A stretch of 64,000 nt of DNA. It comes from Rosistilla oblonga. GTDB lineage: Bacteria; Planctomycetota; Planctomycetia; Pirellulales; Pirellulaceae. The stretch covers positions 5,649,339-5,713,338 of the forward strand of contig NZ_CP036292.1 in the NCBI RefSeq assembly GCF_007751715.1. Direction: 5' to 3'. This document shows positions 54,632-61,738 of this stretch, piece after piece. Made by a program: the position numbers and the translations under genes. Positions within the stretch are counted from its first letter, which is position 1. Each line of letters opens with the position of its first letter. The notes beneath the pieces are model-generated. The model searched no databases and was not told the origin of the DNA. It saw only the letters and a list, made by a program, of their open reading frames with translations.

Positions 54632-56159
54632 CTGTCAGTTATACGCAAGTCGCCGGCAATCGGGGCGTGATGGGCACGATATTTGCGACAGCGATTTAGG
54701 CAGAGTGAGTATTGGACATCGCACAGCCTATGACGCGGAGACGACCATGGCAGAGCCAATTGCCAACGAATTTGAAACACTGCAACTGGGTGAAAAACGC
54801 CTCGATCGGCGGTGCAAGAAGATTGCCGAACGGCTTTCGGCCAATCCTCAAGCAAGCATCAACGCTGCCTCGCAGGGATGGAACGAGACGCACGCCGCCT
54901 ACGAATTCTTTGACAACGATTCAGTGGACGAGGCCAAGATCCTCGACGCTCACAAAGACGCCACGATGCGGCGAATCGACCAACACGACGTCGTCCTGCT
55001 AGTCCAAGACACCACCGAACTCGACTTCTCCAAACATCCCACCGAAGACTCCGGGGTGCTAAACGAAGAGTACCGATACGGTCTCTATGACCACAGCCAG
55101 ATCGCCTTCAGCGAGACCGGACTTTGTCTGGGCGTGATGGACGTCAAGCTGTTCTCGCACAACCTCGAAACGCTCGGCCAAAAAAGCGATCAGAGAAAGC
55201 AGTTGCCGATCGAAGAGAAAGAGTCCTTCCGTTGGCTGCAGGGCTACCGGCAGGCTTGCCAGCTAGCCGGCCAGTTGCCCGACAAGCAGGTCATCAGCGT
55301 CTCCGATCGTGAATCGGATCTGTACGACATTTTTGTCGAAGCGGCTCAGCATCCTAGTCCGGCTGATTTCGTTATTCGCGCCAAACAGCCGCGTTGTACG
55401 CCCGAGCGGGACATCGCGACAGGGCCAAACGTTTACAAAAAGGTTGCCGATGAAGTCGCCAGTGCTCCGGTTGCGATGAGGCTTCAGGTCGATTTGCCTA
55501 CCACCCCCAAGCGTGCCGCTCGCCGAGCGACGCTGGATGTTCGTGCCAAGCGATTGACCGTCAAGCCGCCTCAGATGCGAAAGGCTGAACTGCCCGAGGT
55601 GGAACTGTCGGTGGTGGAGATCCGCGAGGTGAACGGACCAGGTGATGACACCGAAGTTCACTGGCAACTGCTCAGTAGTCTGCCGATCGACACGATCGAT
55701 CTGATTCAGCGGGTGATCGATATTTACGTCACGCGTTGGCCAATCGAAACCTATTTCCGAGTCTACAAATCTGGCTGTAAGATCGAAGAGATTCAACTCG
55801 AAACCAACGCCCGGCAACGTCGCGCGTTGATGATCTACAAGGTCGTCGCATGGCGGCTGATGTATCTGACCATGTTGGGGCGGCAGTGTCCTGACCTAGA
55901 CTGCGAAGCGGTCTTCCATGAGTTTGAGTGGAAGCCTGTCTGGAAAGTGGTTCGTGACGAACCGCTACCGAGCGAGCCACCAAGTTTAGGCGAGCTGATT
56001 TTATTGATCGGTCAGCTTGGCGGCCACAACAATCGTCGCGGTGACGCACCACCAGGTGCCGAAGCGATGTGGAACGGCCTGCGACGAATGAAAGACTTCT
56101 CGCTGGCCTGGCAAGCATTCGGTCGCGACAACTCACCATGACTTACATATAACTGACAG
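54632..56159 (+). mobile_element. intact IS4-family insertion sequence, 1528 bp
   Basis: The left end CTGTCAGTTATACGCAAGTC and the reverse-complemented right end CTGTCAGTTATATGTAAGTC match at 18 of 20 bases. GCTGGTAGGG flanks the element on both sides (54622-54631 and 56160-56169), a perfect 10-bp target duplication. It carries one full-length transposase. Perfect duplication and an intact gene point to a recent insertion. The stop codon of the metacaspase is kept within the left duplication. Confidence 0.92.
54747..56141 (+). CDS. IS4-family transposase (Tn5/IS50-like)
   Basis: A 464-residue transposase. The N-terminal DNA-binding domain is LQLGEKRLDRRCKKIAERLS and WNETHAAYEFFDNDSVDEAK, as in Tn5-type proteins. 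VVLLVQDTTELDFSKHP holds the first catalytic Asp, VISVSDRESDLYDIF the second, and YVTRWPIETYFRVYKSGCKI the YREK-like helix with the catalytic Glu. All three acidic residues appear present. ATG 54747 begins the domain; an upstream in-frame start at 54705 lies between the left end and the gene. It is probably functional. Confidence 0.9.
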   Translation: MAEPIANEFETLQLGEKRLDRRCKKIAERLSANPQASINAASQGWNETHAAYEFFDNDSVDEAKILDAHKDATMRRIDQHDVVLLVQDTTELDFSKHPTEDSGVLNEEYRYGLYDHSQIAFSETGLCLGVMDVKLFSHNLETLGQKSDQRKQLPIEEKESFRWLQGYRQACQLAGQLPDKQVISVSDRESDLYDIFVEAAQHPSPADFVIRAKQPRCTPERDIATGPNVYKKVADEVASAPVAMRLQVDLPTTPKRAARRATLDVRAKRLTVKPPQMRKAELPEVELSVVEIREVNGPGDDTEVHWQLLSSLPIDTIDLIQRVIDIYVTRWPIETYFRVYKSGCKIEEIQLETNARQRRALMIYKVVAWRLMYLTMLGRQCPDLDCEAVFHEFEWKPVWKVVRDEPLPSEPPSLGELILLIGQLGGHNNRRGDAPPGAEAMWNGLRRMKDFSLAWQAFGRDNSP

Positions 56160-56385
56160 GCTGGTAGGGCCCGGGATTGATACCGCGCAGCGGCGCGAGG
56201 GTTCCTGGGGTTTGCACCTAGCAAACGACCCCACAGAACAATCGCCCCCCGATTGAGCCATCTCCAAGGGCCGCGTCACGCCCGATTCCAAGCTCGGTCT
56301 GGCGGAGGGAAGATCGGAGAAGCGCTGCCTCTAGCCGGGGCGCCACCTTCTCCGCCTGGCTGCCGCGGCGATGTCTTGGACGGAC

Positions 56386-57083
56386 AAAGGTGTCAGGAAT
56401 GAATGGCACGTAGTTAAGCGTAACCCGTTGTTGCAAAACGATTTCGGTTCGGATTCCTTGGAGTACGCATGAGCTTATACGACTTGGGCTGCTTCTTGAC
56501 CACTCGTTTTTCTTGACGTCCCGGGCGCCATCCGACTCGGCGTTCAGCGATTGTTTGCATCAAGGTATTCCATTGATCGATGACGCGGTGAGCCTGTAGG
56601 CGAATCACCGCCAAAAACTCCTCCAAAGCCTGCATCGCATTGGTAAAGCTCAACCGCGTGGGTTTCCAGCTATACCGCAGCGACGACGCAATCATCGAGG
56701 CACGAACCAAGTTGTAGCCGATCAAATGACAATGGATTTCCTTGCGAACCATCGAAGGAGTTTTGCAACGCAGATGCTCCATTTGCATATGTGTCTTTAA
56801 GTTTCGAATATGTAGCTCAACTTCCCAACGTCGTCGATAGAGCTCTGACAACTCAGAAACGGGGTACTCACTCGCGTTCAGGAGTGTCATGGCCAGCCTC
56901 TGTTTGTGTGACAGTGTTGTGCAACACAATCTCATCAGAGGCTTGTCCATGTTTCAACCAAAAACTAGCATCAGAAATGCCGAGAGCTTTTGCAGGCACA
57001 ACAGGCAGCGCTATCACTTTCAGAGAATCACCACATCTAGCCTGCGTCACCTTAACTACGTGCCATTCAGCCCTGACACTTTT
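56386..57083 (-). mobile_element. IS4-type relic with both ends kept and an internal deletion
   Basis: The plus strand at 56386-56418 and the reverse complement of 57051-57083 match at 30 of 33 bases (core GAATGGCACGTAGTTAAG). Between them lies only the 3' part of a transposase gene. A full IS4-type element would be about twice this length. It is not related by its ends to the element at 54632-56159. Confidence 0.7.
56414..56950 (-). pseudogene. IS4-family transposase, C-terminal remnant
   Basis: About 178 codons hold the transposase C-terminus: PVSELSELYRRRWEVELHIR is the YREK-like helix with the catalytic Glu, followed by HLRCKTPSMVRKEIHCHLIG. The N-terminal DNA-binding domain and both catalytic Asp regions are missing. 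Upstream bases to 57050 do not continue the protein in a recognisable way. It cannot be active alone; its inverted ends could still be moved by a related transposase. Confidence 0.8.
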
Positions 57084-57163
57084 GATCATTCTCGCTGTTC
57101 TAGCTGCGTCGTATTACAGTAATCCTAGACCATTCCCCGCAAAGGCAATCATTTAATGGATGC

Positions 57164-57790
57164 CTACTTTATGCCTCCCACAGACTGCCTACGCCAGGGG
57201 TAAATCAATGCACAGAACAGCGCATACGATGACAGGAAGATGTAGACCGATGCAAGCATATTCTGCCAAAGCGGACGATCGGTCTGACAAAGATGAACCG
57301 TTTGGTCGGGAGTGAATAATCGCTGCGCATTTCCTATATACACTGGAGGATCTAAGACAAACCACAAACATACCAACGCAATACTTCCCGTCATTCCGAA
57401 CAAATCGACTATGTCAAATCTTGGGAACCTTGGAATCACAAAATTCACGAGACCGTGAAGCGAAAGACTACCAGCGACCAGCCCGACGATTAAATCGATG
57501 TATTGAGCTTCCTCAATTCCGTAAACGTATTCTGGTTTATTATCGCAAAAAATGCACCCAAACTCGTTGTTGTAAAAATCAGCGTGCATTAAGCCACCAA
57601 AAAATGGCCATCCGAAAAGGGACATGTCGCGATTCGTCGATCGCAACTGAGGAACGGCGTTGTAAAAGTTCAGTACGATCAGCGGCGTGAAGATCACCGT
57701 CGCAAAAAGTACCGAAGACATTGCTTTGGACGTAGGTAGTAGCACTTTCAAACTGTTCCTCAGGAAAGTCTTTTGCCGAGAGCGAAGCAA
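57164..57790 (-). CDS. small polytopic membrane protein, unknown family
   Basis: A protein of up to 208 residues with four hydrophobic segments: VLFATVIFTPLIVLNFY, LIVGLVAGSLSLHGLVNFVI, FGMTGSIALVCLWFVLDP and MLASVYIFLSSYALFCALIY. CGIFC-like cysteines occur in NEFGCIFCDNKPEYV between the first two. It starts at TTG 57790, 12 bases after the upstream lipase-like stop; ATG 57721 is an alternative. Tight linkage suggests coexpression. In the toxin-immunity reading of this locus it would be the immunity candidate of the second lipase module. No family was recognised. Confidence 0.55.
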   Translation of the reverse strand: MLRSRQKTFLRNSLKVLLPTSKAMSSVLFATVIFTPLIVLNFYNAVPQLRSTNRDMSLFGWPFFGGLMHADFYNNEFGCIFCDNKPEYVYGIEEAQYIDLIVGLVAGSLSLHGLVNFVIPRFPRFDIVDLFGMTGSIALVCLWFVLDPPVYIGNAQRLFTPDQTVHLCQTDRPLWQNMLASVYIFLSSYALFCALIYPWRRQSVGGIK

Positions 57791-57802
57791 TCGGTGCGAT
57801 TA

Positions 57803-60361
57803 TTACCGTGCAGAAATTTGATGGTCATACAAGTTCCAACCAGATCCATGAAGCAACCCGTAGTAAATGGAAGGGAAAAGGTGTGACAGCCCAGTATTTT
57901 TGTCTCCTTCCACCATGTCGTATGCAACCAATGCGTACCACGGACCGAGCATTGCGTATGTCTCCATAGATGTTTCCCAGTTGTACAATCCTTCGATTTC
58001 GATGACAGAACCGATGGCAGGTGGTGCATTATGGATGGTATCTCCATTCGGCAGCGTAAGGACGCCCGTGAAATTCCTTTGGAGGTAGCTCAAAATGTCA
58101 GGGACGTTACCCTTTGAATCTGCAGGCTCGTTTGGCAGCAAAGGATTCGGGAGCGGTGTTTCCCATACCTGATAGGAGGTTACAAGCAAGTTCTTTTGCG
58201 TCCAGCGAAGCAAGCTTCCCTCAATGATCTCCGTTCCGTCAGCGTTCTTAAGCGTTTCAAAGTTTAGGCCTGCGGCGTTGAACGTGTCAGCATGGATGCC
58301 TGATGAGATCGATCCTGCGCTCGCCAATCCGCCACCAAGAGACTGTCCCGAAAGCTGAAGGCCAGGAAGGTTCAATCGGTTGACATGAAAGGCAAGAACC
58401 TGCGCCGCAGTGTAATGCGCTGTCGGTGCCCCAAGACTCTGCGCCAGGTTGACCATCCAGTCCGCGTTTGAATCAAAGTTGGTTCCTTGATACGCAAGCG
58501 TATAGTCGCCCGAGTTGTAATCTCTGAACAACGCAACTCGTAAACCTGGAACACCTTTCGGATCAGTATCAAACGGCGGGATTGGCACATTGTAATAAAT
58601 TACGTCGATTATATAGCGTTTATCGTGATCGCTTAGGCCTGAGTCTTCAAGGATCGATTCTAACTCGCTCTGCGTTACAACTCTTTGCGCATACGGCATG
58701 CTGCTAATTGGGTCAGAGTCGACTGGAGGCGTATCGTTACCATTCGGTCCACGCTCACCGTAAACCAAGTCGGCCGCTACAGCATTGCGAAGGTGGCGGT
58801 GCTTGACATAGTAGGGGTAAAACGACTCAGGGGCGACTGGCTTGTATTTGACTTTGTCCTCCGGAGCATCAGAGAGCATTGTCCCATTGAGTTTTGCACT
58901 CACATAGAGGTCAGGAAAGTTGCCGAGTTCAACATCGGACATTGTGTCAAAAATTCCAGTAATCGCTTCAGCCCAAAGAGTGATTCCACCAGTATCAGCA
59001 TTGTAATTCAGGTCCCCGAGAGAATGTTCACCGTGAGGTATGAAGCTGCCCAGTTTACCATCGGAGTCTAGTGTGCCAACAGTCGCGGAAGAAAGATCAG
59101 GATCCGCTTTGAAAGTGTTCCACAGAAATAGCACATTCGAATGCGTGTTACTGATTTCAATCTTTAGCGACGGATCACTGGCATCGAGCCCTCTCGGCAA
59201 TCGCAAACGAATTGGCGTGAAGTGAGACGCATTTGTCTCAATTAGTTTCCCGATCGAAAACGGATGAGACTCGATGTACTCCTCCCATGCATCGTTATCA
59301 GGATAGTCAAATCCATTGTCGTTATCGCTGTCAATGTCGACGTCGATGCCCCAGGTTGTGACTACAAGCGTTCCGCCGTGGACGACCTTCTCAAACTGGA
59401 AGTTCGTGTTATCAAAGATTCCGTAGGTTCCGTTGCCGTTCAACCAGTCGGATTCGCCCCAGACCAATTGAATGCTTGCCGTGCTTGGATTGATACGAAT
59501 GCCTTCGATCCAAACGTCATCCTGCCCAGCATACTCAATCCCTGTGAGGTAGTCATCGCCGGACATTTCAGCCGTGTATTCCCCGCCGTACGGCGCAATG
59601 AAGTCCCATTTATCGGCGGAACTCCATACGCGTACTTCATTAGGGGTGTAAAGCAACAAGTATTTGCCATCCGCAGCGTTTGCGACTGTCGGCTTTATGC
59701 TTGCGAGTGAAACCTGAACGAGATCATCTTCCGCAGGGATACCATTGTCCCACCCAGCATCATCTAGCAGATCTTCGTAATTGTTGCCATCATCGTCGTC
59801 ATTGTTATAAGCAACGTCTTGTTGGACAATTTGGAACACTGTCGATTCCAGTATCGTGCCGTCGCTGCTGACCATGTCGTCGTCTTGGAGTGAAATAGTG
59901 ATCGGATAGAGATCTGGTTTCGGATCCCCCGAGGCGACGATGCGACTTGCGGCAATTTCGTTGTTTTCCCAGTCGTCCCACGATCCAATCGTCGTGCCGC
60001 CATCACCCCATGTGATTTGCAACCGATGCCGATCCTGGGAGCCCACATCGTAAATGTGTGCGGTGATCGTCAGGGTCAGGGCATCGTCTTCGTCCGTCGT
60101 GGCTCGGAGCGTTGGCGGTGCCCTAAATGCGGGAGCAACGTTATTGACGTTAATCGTGAGGTCTGAACTGTATCCACCGATATCGAGGCGAACATTCATT
60201 GTATCCGACGCCGTTCCGTTTCCGGGCCATGGTCCGTCGTCAAAAATTGTGCCGAGATGCATTTGGAATTCATCTCCCATCAACCATCCATCATACTCAA
60301 AGGCGTACTGCTCATTGGCATCGAAAGTGCCGCTGAAGTCCTTGTCGACATGCACGACCAC
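57803..60361 (-). CDS. lipase-like extracellular protein module lacking an ATG start (paralogue 2)
   Basis: The frame codes 852 residues from GTG 60361 but is open further, back to 60661, directly after the ankyrin gene's TAG. That upstream part holds a Ser/Gly linker and CPTSGSYSLTEHEFWES; no ATG, GTG or TTG precedes 60361. A beta-sandwich region carries RLQITWGDGGTTIGSW (PKD-like) and the final 300 residues a lipase-like domain: YTLAYQGTNFDSNADWMVNL and LQLSGQSLGGGLASAGSIS, with Ser in a GxSxG elbow. It is paralogous to 61739-64000 along most of its length (shared DDGxxPGN, AGLxxET). There is no signal peptide. It may be an orphan toxin module or a pseudogene. Confidence 0.65.
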   Translation of the reverse strand: MVVHVDKDFSGTFDANEQYAFEYDGWLMGDEFQMHLGTIFDDGPWPGNGTASDTMNVRLDIGGYSSDLTINVNNVAPAFRAPPTLRATTDEDDALTLTITAHIYDVGSQDRHRLQITWGDGGTTIGSWDDWENNEIAASRIVASGDPKPDLYPITISLQDDDMVSSDGTILESTVFQIVQQDVAYNNDDDDGNNYEDLLDDAGWDNGIPAEDDLVQVSLASIKPTVANAADGKYLLLYTPNEVRVWSSADKWDFIAPYGGEYTAEMSGDDYLTGIEYAGQDDVWIEGIRINPSTASIQLVWGESDWLNGNGTYGIFDNTNFQFEKVVHGGTLVVTTWGIDVDIDSDNDNGFDYPDNDAWEEYIESHPFSIGKLIETNASHFTPIRLRLPRGLDASDPSLKIEISNTHSNVLFLWNTFKADPDLSSATVGTLDSDGKLGSFIPHGEHSLGDLNYNADTGGITLWAEAITGIFDTMSDVELGNFPDLYVSAKLNGTMLSDAPEDKVKYKPVAPESFYPYYVKHRHLRNAVAADLVYGERGPNGNDTPPVDSDPISSMPYAQRVVTQSELESILEDSGLSDHDKRYIIDVIYYNVPIPPFDTDPKGVPGLRVALFRDYNSGDYTLAYQGTNFDSNADWMVNLAQSLGAPTAHYTAAQVLAFHVNRLNLPGLQLSGQSLGGGLASAGSISSGIHADTFNAAGLNFETLKNADGTEIIEGSLLRWTQKNLLVTSYQVWETPLPNPLLPNEPADSKGNVPDILSYLQRNFTGVLTLPNGDTIHNAPPAIGSVIEIEGLYNWETSMETYAMLGPWYALVAYDMVEGDKNTGLSHLFPSIYYGLLHGSGWNLYDHQISAR

Positions 60362-60661
60362 GTCCGTTGGCGGAACCAGTGTCCCGTCGCATTTCGGTCC
60401 ATCGATCTTGCCTCGGATTCCTAGCGCCCCGCCTTCGTCAATCGATAGTGTTGGTCCGCTTCCCGACGAATTGGATTCCCAGAATTCGTGTTCAGTCAGC
60501 GAATAGCTGCCGGAAGTTGGGCACCCACCCGATGAACCTCCACTACTGCCGCCCGTGACACCGCCGCTGCTGCCGCCGGATGATCCTCCACTACTGCCAC
60601 CAGATGATCCATCGCTACTGTCGCCGGATGATCTGAGATGGCAAGGCGACGGGCGAGCTAC

Positions 60662-61735
60662 CTAGTCCGCATTCAGGTCAGCGGATGGAGGTTCGACAAG
60701 GGGCTGGTTCCAGAAGTGGCGTTCCTGCTTGGCTTGTTCGATCGATTCGCCGTGATCGGTGAGCCATGTAACGAGTTCTTCATAACCTTGTCGTTGTTGC
60801 TTGTCGTACATTTGAATGTCGTCTTCGGCGCGTTCGACGTAGTGAATGAGTTTTAAACGCAACGGGTTGCCAGTTTTTTGATTGATGCATGGCACGGAAG
60901 GGTCGGCACCGTTTTGGAGCAGCAGCAGTGCGACGTCGAATTGCCGCCCCTTATCAACCGCCCAAATCACGGCTGGCATACCCCAACTGGAAATCGCATT
61001 GACATCGAATCCTTCGGCGATGAGTTCGCGAATCCGCTGCACGCAATCGTCGCAGCCTTTGGCTCGTTGATCGATCAGTTGGTGCAGTGCATCGGGCGAT
61101 TGGACCGTGATTTTGGATCCGGATTGAGATGTTTTGTTGGTCGGACCTGCGTTTCCTGTTGAGCGTGCTTCACGCTCCGCGATTTCTTGGTCACGAAGTT
61201 TGGCGTACTGGGATAGGGAGGTACCAGCATAGAGCTCCTTCCATCGTGCAAAATCGGCTCGCACTTCCGTGAATGATTCGCCGCGCGTCTCCAATAACTT
61301 GATAAGTCGCGCATGATCACGGCGTTGTTCAGGTGACCATAGACCCGCTCTGCGTTCCTCCATGACGACGAAATGTGCGAGTCGATGATTGGAATTCCGC
61401 TTGTAAATATCATATTCGGCGCCAGCACTAACAAGCATGATGGCAATGTCGTATTGTCCTCCCCAACCTGTGGCTAACACGGCTGGTGTGTTCCCGTTGT
61501 GGTCGAGTTCATTCAAATCGCCACCCTCGTCGATGAGTTCTTTGATTCGATCTAAACGGTGTCTTCCACCTGCACGAATGATATCGTGAAACGAGTGGTC
61601 ATCCCATCGGTTCATTTTGACCTCAGGAATACTTTCATTCGATGGTGATCGCGTTGTCAGCGAATCGATTGCCCGATCACAACCGATAACACAAAGAAGC
61701 AGAACGGACAATATCAAAAGTGTTTTCGTGCGCAT
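60662..61735 (-). CDS. ankyrin-repeat lipoprotein
   Basis: A 357-residue protein with a lipoprotein signal peptide, LLILSVLLLCVIGC, lipobox VIGC at about residues 16-19. Two related ankyrin blocks follow: RIKELIDEGGDLNELDHNGN with AVLATGWGGQYDIAIMLVSA, then RIRELIAEGFDVNAISSWGM with AVIWAVDKGRQFDVALLLLQ. Each block ends in an ELxxW-like helical segment, so the protein looks internally duplicated. It should face the periplasm. It begins three bases after the stop of the lipase-like gene at 61739, and its own TAG is followed in frame by the second lipase module. Periplasmic repeat lipoproteins can neutralise lipase toxins, so it may be the immunity protein here; this is inference. Confidence 0.75.
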   Translation of the reverse strand: MRTKTLLILSVLLLCVIGCDRAIDSLTTRSPSNESIPEVKMNRWDDHSFHDIIRAGGRHRLDRIKELIDEGGDLNELDHNGNTPAVLATGWGGQYDIAIMLVSAGAEYDIYKRNSNHRLAHFVVMEERRAGLWSPEQRRDHARLIKLLETRGESFTEVRADFARWKELYAGTSLSQYAKLRDQEIAEREARSTGNAGPTNKTSQSGSKITVQSPDALHQLIDQRAKGCDDCVQRIRELIAEGFDVNAISSWGMPAVIWAVDKGRQFDVALLLLQNGADPSVPCINQKTGNPLRLKLIHYVERAEDDIQMYDKQQRQGYEELVTWLTDHGESIEQAKQERHFWNQPLVEPPSADLNAD

Positions 61736-61738
61736 GAA

